From: Pleurodeles waltl
Lineage: Eukaryota > Chordata > Amphibia > Caudata > Salamandridae
Direction of reading: 5' to 3'
DNA: 64,000 nt
NCBI RefSeq assembly: GCF_031143425.1
Contig: NC_090445.1
Location: forward strand, 1,578,246,049 to 1,578,310,048
Shown: one piece after another, positions 47,106 through 58,489 of the stretch
How positions within the stretch are numbered: position 1 is the first letter of the stretch
How the letters are laid out: each line of letters starts with the position of its first letter
The notes under the pieces: generated by a model
What the model saw: only the letters and a program-made list of their open reading frames with translations
Told to the model about the DNA's origin: nothing
The model's database searches: none
Translations under genes and position numbers: made by a program

Positions 47106-47207
47106 GGCATATTTATTTGTAGAGTTTTCAATTTTTATAATACTCTCACTTTGTTTTGATAAGCCTTACAAGTCACAGGTGTACGCAAATTCTCTCCTGT
47201 CACAGTT

Positions 47208-47759
47208 TCAGCAGTATAAAATCTTATCTGTTCTACTGGAGGTGATTTGTTGTCCCTCTGACACAGGGCTTGATTTAGATATTGGTGGACGAGCTACTCT
47301 GTCAGGCCCACAATTATCAATTTGCATTCCAGGACCACCCCTCCTTATCATTTCTTTTGTGGGAGGAACCTTTAGTATGTTTTTTTGTGCTTTCATGCTG
47401 CGTTCAAGAATGTTTGTGGCTGCAATAAAAGCTTCTTCCTGTGTACCAAAACCTTTTGTAGGAGTTGGTAAAGTTTTACTGATGCCTAAAATGGGTCTGT
47501 GACTGGATACTGAATTGCAGTTTTGAAGGGGCATCTCCTGGGCACCTCTCCCAAGTTGGGATTTGATCGCAATTGAGATTTGGTTGCAATGGTTTGCTAC
47601 CAGAAATCCAGTGCAAACCAGTGTGGGCCGTGGTCTAGGAGAGCTAATGCCAACTCTCATTGTAACGTTAGAACAAACATTTGCAATGAAATGGGTCTTG
47701 CATTTGCTTGAGTTAGAGCTATTGGCACTGTAAGTCCATAATTGGACTTTTCTTGCCAC
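47208..47759 (-). CDS. Unrecognised 183-codon ORF, probably repeat-borne
   Basis: This is the longest uninterrupted minus-strand reading in the right half of the window. It starts MARKVQLWTYSANSSNSSKC and contains a basic, Gly/Pro-rich C-terminal part (RRGGPGMQIDNCGPDRVARP) after an amphipathic stretch with FIAATNILERSMKAQKN. I see no catalytic motif, signal peptide or membrane span. Upstream in sense are two copies of an AATTATGTGGCA(A/G)GAAAAG(T/A)CCAA word (about 47810-47740), typical of repetitive DNA, and downstream a hammerhead-like fold. It is probably part of an unnamed mobile element, though I do not know which; chance openness cannot be excluded. Confidence 0.3.
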   Translation of the reverse strand: MARKVQLWTYSANSSNSSKCKTHFIANVCSNVTMRVGISSPRPRPTLVCTGFLVANHCNQISIAIKSQLGRGAQEMPLQNCNSVSSHRPILGISKTLPTPTKGFGTQEEAFIAATNILERSMKAQKNILKVPPTKEMIRRGGPGMQIDNCGPDRVARPPISKSSPVSEGQQITSSRTDKILYC

Positions 47760-47779
47760 ATAAATTGGTCAACCCTGCC

Positions 47780-48202
47780 TCATAATTTGGTCTTTTCCTG
47801 CCACATAATTCCAGTGACCCTGCATATAACTAAAGCACTTCCATTTACATTCTTCTTCTATCTTCAGACAAAAATGAAAATGTGTCCGTTTTTGCATCCT
47901 AATTTAAATTTGCCATGCTAATTCCAGTAGAATATCACTTTCACCAAGCCACCATCAGAGTTGCTGGCTGGCTGGCTAACACAATTCCCAAAACAAGACA
48001 GCCACAGAGGAGTAACAAGAAAAATAAACTAGAAGGGTCACCCAGACATATCAAGTGTGTTCAGACAGTCATAGTGTAATAAGAATGATAAATTGGCCTA
48101 AATCGTGGTCATAACTGCAATAAGGAGAGATTAATAAAACATATACAATTATCATATAAACTAAAAAAAAGAGTTTATCAGAAATAAACATTTGACATTA
48201 GA
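47780..48202. other. Unassigned sequence
   Basis: AT-rich, no feature recognised beyond short repeated AATTATG words near 47780-47810. Confidence 0.4.
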
Positions 48203-48955
48203 CTGCAATGCTCAGAGCAACCCCTAGAGAACACCACAATGAAAATGGCATTTGTAAGAAACATGGTCATGTTACCATATAGTTAGCCCGTAGTGAGCAT
48301 AACCACATGAAAAGAAAATGACTGAAAGTATTGCAGTGTAACCATGTATTTAGGCCCTAGAGGGCATAATGCATTCCGCATTATCAGGGCTTGCAGGCCT
48401 GCTGCAATGATATTAAAAGCAAGATCCTTAAAACACAAACTACTCTCAGCTGCAAAACAAAAGTTTCAGCCATGAGAGAGGTTAAAAAGACACTGAATGG
48501 AGGGAGGGGTTATTATTTTGGTTTCCCACTAACCTAGCGTGGAGACCCAGAGATGATCTAGACAGAAAGAACAGTTTGTGGTGAATGTTTTCACAGTGGC
48601 TTCATTGTCCTAGAACCACCACAGGCTAAGTTATGAGCAACAATGTTTTGTTAAAGAATGCCCTGTAAAGCATTATGAGACAACCAAGTGCAGCAGATAT
48701 TGTAGTACATTCACTGTAATGCTCAGAACAGCCCCTAGAGGACACCACAATAAAAATAAATAAAAATAAGAAACATGCTCATGTAACCATATAAATAGCC
48801 TTTAGAGGGCATAACCAGATGAAAATAAATTGGCAAAAAGTAATGTAGTTCAACCATATATTTTGCCCCTAGAGGGTATAGTGCCTTACATATTTTCAGG
48901 CCTAGCAGGCCTACTGCAATACTAAGGCCCTTAGAACACAAACTACTCCAAGCTG
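48203..48955. repeat. Two-copy direct repeat, about 250 bp each, period about 510 bp
   Basis: Copy one (about 48203-48456) and copy two (about 48713-48955) share the blocks AATGCTCAGA, CCCCTAGAG(A/G)ACACCACAAT, AAACATG(G/C)TCATGT(T/A)ACCATATA and GCAGGCCTRCTGCAAT. Inside each copy, CCTAGAGGGCATA-like words recur. The intervening 256 bp are different. It could be a tandem satellite fragment or a very short element with direct terminal repeats. Confidence 0.7.
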
Positions 48956-48957
48956 TA

Positions 48958-49515
48958 TGTTAGAAATGGGGACTCTGGTTGGCAGTCAGTTTGCAGTCTG
49001 TCCAAGCAGGAACCCTAACTCTAGTCATGGTAAGGGAGATACATAGCTCAGATAACCCCCGCTCACCTCCTTGGTAGCTTAGCACAAGCAGTCAGGCTTA
49101 TCTCAGAAGAAATGTGTAAAGTATTTGTACAAAACACACAGGGAAACACAGTGAAAACACCACAAAAGGACTCCACACCAGTATAGATAAATAGCCAATA
49201 TTTATCTAAATTAAACAAGACCAAAGCAACAAAAATCCAACATACACAAGCAAAGATGTGAATTTTTAAAATAGAAATAGTCTTAATCCATAGAAATCAA
49301 TGGATGTGTTGTTTTAGCACAAGGTACCTGGTATGTATCCCAAATAAAGCCTCAAGGGCGATGGTGCATCAGAAAATCAAGCAACGTGTCCATTCCTTAC
49401 TCGCATGTGAGGCCGTGGGACAATTCTTTTCTCGCAAGGGAGGCCGTGTGTCCATTCTGAGTGCGCAGCCTGGGGTCTGTGCAGGGATGTTGAGGACTTA
49501 GGCACCTAGGATCCA
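48958..49515 (-). mobile_element. LTR fragment of the 58.5-kb Gypsy family
   Basis: Starts TGTTAGAAATGGGG, then GGTTGGCAGTCAG, and follows the same order of words as 58490-58850 and as the reverse complement of 61269-61095. It is therefore the 3' end of a minus-sense LTR, truncated on its right near 49515 where another repeat begins. Confidence 0.75.
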
Positions 49516-49516
49516 T

Positions 49517-49797
49517 GTATTTTATTGTATTGTAATCGTATTTATATAGCGCTTACTACCCCTGACGAGGCGTCAAAGCGCTTTTCGGTGAGTAGCACGC
49601 TACTCTGGAACCCAACAAGAATTAGTGATGGATTAGTACCGGGGAATAATGAGTACAGTTTTAGTATTATTATGAGTTAATTTGAGCCGCGGATATGAGA
49701 GTTTGTTAGTTCGATTGACTGGAGTAATGGAGGGGTGGTGGAGGAAAGAAATCCAGAAGTGTTAATTGGGATTATATCCTTAATTTACTCAACCACG
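49517..49797. repeat. High-copy interspersed repeat with TTTATATAGCGCTTACTACC start
   Basis: The opening TTTATATAGCGCTTACTACC block, followed by GGCGTCAAAGCGCTTTTCGG, resembles the 3' modules of vertebrate LINE/SINE families. I recall near-identical copies in newt sequence. No coding content. Confidence 0.6.
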
Positions 49798-49814
49798 AAC
49801 ATGCCAAGCACAGA

Positions 49815-49905
49815 AACAACATATATACATACATACACACATACATATATATAACATACACAAACACATGAATACACACACATATGCACATACAATACAT
49901 AATTA
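49815..49905. repeat. ATAC/CA-rich simple repeat
   Basis: Degenerate run of ATACATACACAC-type words. Confidence 0.85.
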
Positions 49906-51049
49906 GAACCATGGGTAAAATATACTTAGTCAAACAGGTTTAAAGCGTGTGTGTGTATTTTATTGTTATGACATAGTAGCGATACATAATTTCTAAAGAA
50001 ACTATACATAATTAGAAATATACACATAATCTGAAAAAAATATTTATCAACATAGGCATATGCAGTTCATAGTTGTTTGAATATGGTGGTTATCAGTATC
50101 ATGTGGCAGATACAAAAACTTCCATCATCCAAAAGCCCTCCCACTGTACCTCTATCATAAGCCCAAAATGTCTAATTTGCCTTTAATGTGAGCAGCCGGA
50201 AGGTGAGTGAGCATAGTTATAAGAGAAACTACTACAAGGCAACCTATGACTGCAGAGAGTGGAAGATTTTTTTAAATCATTACCAAGAAATCAGGTCTCC
50301 TCTCTTATCAGTGACTAACCGTCAATCTGTGTTCCCAGTAGGTTGCACACACATGCGCACCATCCTTTCCCCTAGCGCCCAAAATAATTTTGGAAGCGCA
50401 CAGGCTGAACTAGGCACCAGAGAAGAAACTTTGCCATTAAAGCTAGTGTTCCTCTTGGTGAGCCGTACTGCTCGGAAAAGCACTGAACTCAGAGAGGAAA
50501 GGAGACAGGCTTGTGATCAGATACACTCAAGGAGATTTGCGACGTGTGGGGCTAATCAGGAAAGTGTCTAAGGACTGGAACAGCCAGCACATGTCTATGT
50601 TGCCTGCTCTGCAGTTTATTTGTAGGGAAAAATGTGTTATTTTGCATCTGGGAACAGGCAAGAGCCATGATGATCAGCTAGCGAGTCCAGCTACTTCGAG
50701 GAAAAGAGAGAAATTAATTGTTGGACACTTTGCAGGCCAGAATATCAACAAGGGGTGACTCTCACCTTTATTTTCTACCCAAATGGTAGGTGATGAGGCC
50801 AGCAGGGCACATGGATCCAGGCCAGGGATTCTGTTGACATCCTCTGCATGGCACAAATAGGCTCACGCACTCCAGCTATTGTATCTTTGAAGACTTCCAT
50901 TACTAAAGTGGTACTGAGCGTGGGCATAGTGAACCCTCCCTGCACCCTCTGCTTCAGTAGCTACAGTGGGGAGGGACAGAGAAAAGCTCATAATTAAGGT
51001 CAGGAGGAATGGAGGACTGATAGAAAACCAAAAAAAGGACTGCAAAGTT
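49906..51049. other. Unassigned sequence
   Basis: No gene or repeat I can name. A 127-codon plus-strand reading at 50188-50571 has no recognisable motif and is treated as chance. Confidence 0.4.
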
Positions 51050-51530
51050 GAAAATAAGGAGGGGTGATAGGAAGTATGGATGGAGGAGAAGATAGATAGA
51101 TGTGGGTGGATGCATGGCGGGATGAATGGCTAAGTGAATGGGCTGGTGAATGGATAGCAAAGTAAATGGAAATCTGGACGAATGAACAAAAGGATCAACT
51201 GAAGGATGAAAGGCTTTATTATTGGAAGGGTAAGTCAAAGACTGGGTACATGATATAAGGATGGATAAATGCACAGATGGATGTGTGAGTTGATGGATCA
51301 AATTGCCAATGGATTGATGGAATGGTAAAAGACTAAATAAGGATTCAAAGAATGAATGGAAGACAATGTAAGGTGCAAGGTGGCTACATAAGCTGATAGA
51401 TAAATGGAAGGAATGCTGAAAGACTGAATGGCGGTTTTAAGAATAAACAGATGACAATGTAAAGGTGGTATGTGGATATCAGTGTGTGGAGGGAAGAGTT
51501 AAAAGATAAATGGATAGATGCTTGGGTGGA
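51050..51530. repeat. Degenerate GGAT/GAAT minisatellite
   Basis: Words built on GGATGAATGG, ATAGATAGATG and GGATGGA recur throughout, interrupted by drifted segments. The antisense reading of repeated HPS/HPPS-type residues at 51301-50954 is an artefact of this array. Confidence 0.8.
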
Positions 51531-52599
51531 AGTAACAAATGAGCTCTTTCCTGCTTGGGGCGAATGGGCTCACTTGCTTGATGCCATCAGATCTTTGGTT
51601 CAAAACGGAGGCTATTTTAGTTTTCTGGCTATTCCTTGGTACTGAGTGCCTTGAACTGCACCATAACCTCAGACTACAAAGAAAAGCTGGATGACAGTAA
51701 AATACTATTTGCTGTTTTTTTTTTCCCAGAATGTAACAATTCTCTGACATTTAACTATCACAAATGGATCTCCACACGGAGAAAGTCAGTCGCTCACTTT
51801 GTATTTACTTTTTTCTCTTAACATACAGCCAACAGGACCTGCCAGCCAAAGTACATAGTCCCAAGGAAAAAAACACATTGTTTGAAATGGTTATTCCTCG
51901 TTAACTGGGTCCTGTCACTGGCCGGGGTTACAGTGATTATAGAAGCCTTCAACTACAATGGAAAGTGAAGGACATAATCTGAATGTCAGAAAACTCAATT
52001 TTACACAAACGTGTGCACATCCATTAGTCCTCGACAAAAGCAGGAAGTTTGTGTAAATTTTTGCTGTCAACCTCGGCCATATTATGAAGGTGATTTTCAG
52101 CCATTCTTGATTTTTAAGCCAACAGCACTAAGCATCCTACAACTTGTAGGTAAATATTATAATTGGAAAATTCAAATTACAAATTGCATCATACTTAAGA
52201 CTGTTAGATGAAAACCTAGGCCTGGTTAAGAACCATGAAAGGTGGCTGTTGAGCATGTCACTTTATTCTTTATATTTCCCTGCTTCCCCAAATCAGTCTA
52301 CCCTGCTAAAACACACGAGTATTAGAGAAGTGAGTTGCTCAGTGGTGCGCATTTGCAGTCCAACTTGAATAGAAAAAAAGACAGCCTGTCAGAAAAGTAC
52401 CCTAAACAAGACAAAGGTAATCTGCAGAAAATTTAGAGGATGAATTGACATGGGCTTGGGAGAGTGAATTTAGAAACGTTTCGAAAGCAGGTTTCCACAG
52501 TACATATTTTTTATTTCAACAGCATGCATGACTGCATGTTTCTTCATCACTGTCTGGTGTACACACTATCTCATAGTGATCATTTGTGAACCTTTTGAT
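51531..52599. other. Unassigned sequence
   Basis: No gene, RNA or repeat recognised. Confidence 0.4.
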
Positions 52600-53744
52600 T
52601 GACTGTGAAATCATTGTGTTACACTTAAAACGACTAACAGAAATGTTCTGGGGTGTAGTAGGTTACCCCAACTTGCACCCTGGCAATGCAGCAATCTCCG
52701 AGTTGCACTTAGAGCTGTTAACCAGCCACTGTTTCCAAACACCTGTTACATGCCAGAATTTGTCAGAAAAATGTACTCCTGTTTTCACGGTTCCTGTACA
52801 GAGTTTGTGTCGTGGCCACCCTAGCTTTAACATGCAACATTTAACACTAATTGGAATAGAAACTCCCAACCAGCATTGCCCTACCTACGCCAACAGAAAC
52901 TCTGCCCCACTTGTGGGGCACGGCCAGTGCCAGCGACAGGCACAGTTCCAACCGAAGTCACTAGATGTCTCCAAGCAAGGGTTCCCATTGTCCTTTGTTT
53001 GATCAGCTCCCGTCGCGACAATAGGCCCTGCCACACAAGTAGGGCAGTATCCTCATCTGCACAGGTGGTGCAAGGCTGGGTGGTAGGAATTCTGTGGATT
53101 CCGGAAGTTTCCATCACAGAAATGTAAGGCAAATGCTTGATTTCAGGCAATGTTAGAGGTTTGCAGGGCATCCTGGTTTCCCCTAGGTGTCTAGTTGAAA
53201 AAAAAAAAAAAATGTACAGGTTGGCTAGGATTCCCTAGGTGCCAGCTGAGCTAGGGTCTGAAATCTAGAGCTACCCACACTGGGAAAAGAGGGTCAGTTT
53301 TCAGTGGAAAAATGAGATGCGTCCATGTTGCATTTTGTGCCCGATTCCTGTTGTGGGCACTAGGACTACCCACACATGTGGGTACCGTTTTTATCAGGAG
53401 ACTTGGAGGAAGTAAGTTTGTAGCCCTGAACTTTCTATCATAGAAATGTGAGGAAAATGAGTTTTTTTTGTCTAAGTTTGAGGCTTGCCAGGGATTCTGG
53501 GTAACAAAATGTGGTGAGAGCCATGCGAGTCAGCCCAGTCTGGATTCCCCTAGGTGTCTGGTTTTTAAAGATGTACATGTTAGCTAGATTTCCCTAGGTG
53601 CCGCAGCGAAAGTCCAAAATCTAGAGCTACCTACATTGGAAAGAGGGCGGGTCACAGTTTTCAGTGGAAAAATGTGATGCGTCTATGTTGCGTTTTGGAC
53701 TCTTTCCTGTCGCTGGCACTACGCCTACCCACATAAGTGAGGTA

Positions 53745-53778
<34 letters not shown>

Positions 53779-54840
53779 GGGAGACTTGTGGGAGCATAGA
53801 ATAGTAGAACATCTGTTATTACCAAAACAGATTTCACTACAATTTTACCTTTCAAATGTAAGCTAGTGTATAAGAAAGACAACATTTTGAAAAATATCCT
53901 CCAAATCATTCGCTAATATAGGTACTCACAAATTCAGAGATGTAGAAATACCCACCGCTCCTAAACTCTATTTCAGAAATACATAAGTTTCCTTGATACC
54001 CGTTTTTCACTCTGACTATTTCGCTATAAGAATTGGTCTATACTAGGTACTCAATATAAAACCACTGCACAGTGGCGGCTCTGGTACCTCGGGTTCTTGG
54101 AGGACCTACAAACCCTATATATCCCCGCAACCAGAAGGGTCCAGCGGATGTATTAAAATATTGCTTTTGTCAATCGGCCATCATGACAAAAAGTTACAGA
54201 AAAAGGTATCGCAAATGCCCAATTTTTCATACTAATTTTCAATATTCCTTTATTTCAACAGTTATTTTCCTTGGGAAAACCTTGAGGGATCTATACATAT
54301 GGTGCCTTGCTGAATTCGGAATTTTGTCCCCTTTTCAGAAATCTATAGCTTTTCTGGACTACCCAAGGGTCTCACACTGGCTTCCACCACAAACTGGAAG
54401 TAGGTTGAGAGCACACAAAAAAGGGAAAATGGGCTACCTCTTAGAAAAATGACAAAACTGATACAAAATGAGTCTTTTTGATTCAGCTCTACATTTTCCT
54501 GAAAGCCGGGAAGTATAGCAAACAGTTTGTGAATGCCATTTATAGGGGGGAAAAACTGACACTTATCTGGAGCACTTTTTCCCTATTTTTCTCCAAAAAC
54601 TATTTTTTTTCTATATTTTGCCTATTTTCTTGGTCCCCTCCAGGGGAATCCACAAACCCTGGGAACCTTTACAATTTCCAGGATGTTGAAAAAAGATGCA
54701 AATCTGGCATGGATACCATATGTGGAAAAAGTTATGGAGTCCCAAGCGCAAACTATCCCAAATAGCCAAAAAAAGGGAAACAAAAGGGTTCAGCACTGGG
54801 GAGGAAAAGGCCCAGCAGCTAAGGGAGACTCCTGGCAAAC
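52600..54840. repeat. High-copy newt interspersed repeat with internal 365-bp tandem units
   Basis: The block 52870-53800 contains about two and a half copies of a unit with period near 365 bp: CCCCTAGGTGTCT occurs at about 53180 and 53546, each followed by GTACA(G/T)GTT(G/A)GCTAG, AATCTAGAGCTACC and TTTTCAGTGGAAAAATG. The right part (54060-54840) contains CCCTATATATCCCCGCAACC and other words I recall from a very abundant Pleurodeles repeat. A T run of about 25 bases (53747-53773) splits one unit. Class unknown. Confidence 0.6.
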
Positions 54841-55470
54841 TCCAAATAACATGTTCTCAACCCTTAACATAACTGAAGTTGTATTTTTCTTTCAACAGTG
54901 GAACAGTTTAAAACAGAGCTCCGAACTAACCATGCCTTACTTAGAACAGCTGTCCTCAGGGCACAGGATCCTCTTAACTTAACCCAAGCTTGCCATGATC
55001 TTTGGGTGCTGTGAAATCTTTCTTTCTCCCAGAGGTGTAGAGTATCCCTTATACCTCGTCTGGAATATCAGCTGCTTAGTCATTTCTTCTGTTTTTGTGC
55101 ATGAAATTCATTACTTGCAAAGCATATTGTCTTATTTTCATGAACTAACTGCATCAAATTTGTTCAGTTACACATGATATTCTGAACTACACTCCCATTA
55201 AAAAAAAATAATAGCAAAGACACAAAACTTCACACTTAAAAATGTGAGTCATCGCACAGTTTTGGAAATCTATAAATGCACACAATGTAAGGACTGTATG
55301 TACAGGTCAGTCTTCTAGCGTTTCCTGCTAAGTAGATGGCACAGGAGTATCAGGGAGAGACCCCTCCCATAAACTCTGGGAAGGGTATGTGACATACCAG
55401 TGGAGTGTACCCTGCCACCTAAGTTACCAGCTGAAATATTATTTGAAACATCCTACTTGTTTTATATTTA
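54841..55470. other. Unassigned sequence
   Basis: Between the high-copy repeat and the recognisable part of the Gypsy LTR. No feature recognised; it may hold diverged LTR sequence. Confidence 0.35.
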
Positions 55471-55479
55471 CATATAAAA

Positions 55480-57011
55480 AATATTTGATGTAACTGGTTG
55501 CACTGCCAGTGACTATTCCTAACTGGCCTTTTTTGGAGAGACAAACAATGTGTGAAAATTTCTGAAGCGCTGTGCAAAGAGTCTGCAGTGAGGATCGTCA
55601 CTACATAATTTCTCGAGCTGCGAAGCAGGCGCTGCATAAAATTTTCAGCAGCAGGACAGGCAGTGCGTCGATGTTTTTCATGTGCACACAGCTGTGCATG
55701 GATTTCCCCCCACAGGTTACCAGCTTTCATTTCTAAGGGACCAGGGACTGGATTTTGCACAATGTAGCAAGTCAGGCCTCTGAGTAGAAAAGCCTAGGTA
55801 CTGGCAGATTAAGTTTTTGATATCCCTGAGACTTCAGAACATGGGGCAACAAGCAGAGTGCCAGGTCCTCCTAAAGCATCAAGCTCTTCTCCTTGGCAGG
55901 GGTTCCTTTTGCTCTAGAAGTAATCTGAAAATCTGGGGTTTTGGGTCCACTACTTATACTCATTTTTGCCTTTGAAGTGGGCAAGCATCAAAGGAAAGTC
56001 TCTGTTGTTCACAAGATCCTGCCTTGCCTAGGCCTGGCCCCAGACACACTCCAGGGGTTGGAGTCTGCATTGTGTGAGGAGAACCACAGCCCTTCAAGGT
56101 GTAAGTGTCAGCTCTTTCCTCCCCACTCTAACCCAAGAGACTCATGAGGATATACAGGACAGTCTCCAGCTCCTTTTGTCTCGTCTAGGGGGAATTCACA
56201 CACAGCCCAACTGTCAGTCTGACCCAGATGTGGAGTCCACAGGCAGGCAGAGGCACAGAATGGTTAAGCAAGAAAATGACCACTTTCTAAAAGTTGCATT
56301 TCCTAACAATCTAAAAACCAACTATACCAAAAGATGTATTTTTAAATTGTGAGTTCAAAGACCCCAAACTCCACATCTCTTTTTGCTCCCAATGGGAAAC
56401 TGCACTTAAGAGATATTTAAAGGCAGTCCTCACGTTAACCTATGAGAGAAATAGGCCTTGCAATAGTGAAAAACAAATTTGGAAGTATTTCACTATCAGG
56501 ACATTTAGAACACATCAGTACATGTCCTATCTTTTAAATACACTGCGCCCTGCCCCATGGGGCTACCTAGGGCCTACCTTAGGGGTGACTTACATGTAGT
56601 AAAATGGAAGGTTTGGGCCTGGCAAGTGGGTGCACGTGCCAGGTCGAACTGGCAGTTTAGAACTGCACACACAGACACTGCAGTGGCATGATTGAGACAT
56701 GTCCACAGGGCTACTTATGTGGGTGGCACAATTAGTGATGCAGGCCCACTATTAGCATTTGATTTATAGGCCCTGGGCACCTCTAGTGCACTTTTCTAGA
56801 GACTTACTAGTAAATCAAATAAGCCAATCATGGATAACCAATCACCAATACAATTTAAACAGAGAGCACTTGCACTTTAGCACTGGTTAGCAGTGGTAAA
56901 ATGCCCAGAGTATCAAAACCAGCTAAAATGAATTACAGCACAGGATCCAAAAACAGGGGGTCAGAAGGAAAAAGTAGCGGGAAACCACTCCAAGAGCTGC
57001 CACATCTAACA
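55480..57011 (-). mobile_element. 3' LTR of the left Gypsy element (truncated or diverged)
   Basis: Segments such as the GGGCTACCTAGGGC block, GGTGGCACAATTAGTG(A)TGCAGGCC and TTTAGCACTGGTTAGCAGTGG align in order with the solo LTR at 58490-60685. The right edge ends TCTAACA at 57011, exactly next to a purine tract on the minus strand. Its left end should read TGTTAGAAATGG but this was not found, so the LTR is cut short or diverged near 55480. Confidence 0.7.
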
Positions 57012-57027
57012 CGTGTCCCCTCCAGCT
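57012..57027 (-). other. Polypurine tract of the left Gypsy element
   Basis: AGCTGGAGGGGACACG on the minus strand directly precedes the LTR start (TGTTAGA), the position of the plus-strand primer in LTR retroelements. Confidence 0.65.
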
Positions 57028-57039
57028 GAAAGTGGGGAA

Positions 57040-58489
57040 AACTACCCAACCACTTGGGATTGCTCTTCACTAAGGTGAAAAAATCTGGAAAGACCATCAG
57101 CGTTGGTGTGGTCTGTTCCAAGGCGGTGTTCCACCGTAAAGTCCATTCCCTGTAGTGAGATGGACCACCTCAACAGTTTAAGATTCTCACACCTCATCTA
57201 CATTAGCCATCTGAGGGGCCTGTGGTCTGTCTGACCCCGAAGTGAGTCCCAAACAAGTAGGGTCTTAGCTTCTTCAGTGCCTAGACCACAGCTTCCCTTT
57301 CTATTGCGCTCCACTTCTGTTCCCTGGGAAGTAACCTCCTACTGACAAACGCTACTGGTTGATTTAGGCCCTCTTCTTTTAGCTGTGAGAGCACAACTCC
57401 CTCACCATGCTCTGAAGCATCTGTCTGCACCACTAACTCTTTGGAAAAGTCAGGAACCTTGGGCACTGGTGCTCTGCACATGGCGTTCCTCAGGGTGTCA
57501 AACGCAGTCTGGCACACCTCTGTCCAGATCACCTGCCATAGCTGCTCCTTGGAAGTCAGCTCTGTCAAGGGAGCGACAATGGTGCCATACCCTTGACAAG
57601 TCTCCTGTAATATCCAGTGAGTACTAAGAAGGCCCTCACCTCAGTCTCAGTCTTGGGAGGTGCCCAAGCCAGAACTGTATCAATCTTTGCCTGTAGGGGC
57701 ACCACCTGGCTGCTCCCTACCTGGAGTCCCAAGTACACCACAGACCCCTGCCCTATTTGGCACTTACTGGCCTTAATAGTGAGGCTTGCTCCTTCCTGGA
57801 GGTGGTGCAAGTGGTCCTCCTAGCTGGATCTGAAGACAGCAATGTCGTCTAGGTAGTTCTTCAACCCCGCCAGGACCTGGATGAACAGTCTCTGGAAGGT
57901 GGCAGGGACGTTCTTCAACCCAAAAGGCATGACACAAAACTGGTAGTGCCCCTTGGGTGTTGAGAACGCTGGCCTTTCTTTTGACCCTTCGATTAAGGCA
58001 GTCTGCCAGTACCCAGACGTCAGATCAAACGTGCTGAGGAACTGGCAGATCCCAGTCAGTCAATGAGCATCTTCAGCTCGGAGGATGGGGTGTGCATCAG
58101 TCCGGGTGACAGCACTGAGCCCCCTGTAGTAAACAAAGAACCTAAGTTCCAGAACCACATGATTGGACTATAGGCCGTTGAAATGCTCAATCACCTCTAA
58201 CTATAGCATCTTAGAAATCTCCTCCTTGATGCTCTCACTCACGCTGTCAGTCACCCTGTAAGACTAGTGCTTGACAGGTAGACTATCCCCAGTGTCAATA
58301 TCATGGGTGCACCAATGGGTGACCCCAGTGGTGAGTGAAAACAGGAAGGCAGACTTATCCAATAATTGGCGACAGTCCCTCTGCTGTTCTAGGGTCAAAG
58401 TAGGGGAGAGGTTCACTCTCCTTTTCCACCCCATCGTCCGTGACCAATAGCATGCTCAACTAAGACCTCTCGAAGTGCTGTTTGAGGCG
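57040..58489 (-). pseudogene. Gypsy reverse transcriptase and RNase H pseudogene
   Basis: Minus-strand segments in order: RTDAHPI (about 58110), LSTFDLTSGYWQTAL (about 58030), YQFCVMPFGLKNVPATFQR (about 57940-57885), YLDDIAVF with the catalytic YLDD at 57855-57844, LGLQVG and FLVLTGYYRRLVKG (about 57730-57590), then RNase H with QTDASEHGEGVVLSQ (about 57425) and HTNADGLSRFF (about 57100). This is a Ty3/Gypsy RT-RH. Frameshifts and stops break it. Upstream in sense it is joined to an integrase C-terminus (60686-61094) through a solo-LTR insertion. Confidence 0.9.

Noticed and set aside
50954..51301. 115-codon minus-strand frame with repeated HPS residues
   Set aside because: Direct translation of the GGAT/GAAT minisatellite.
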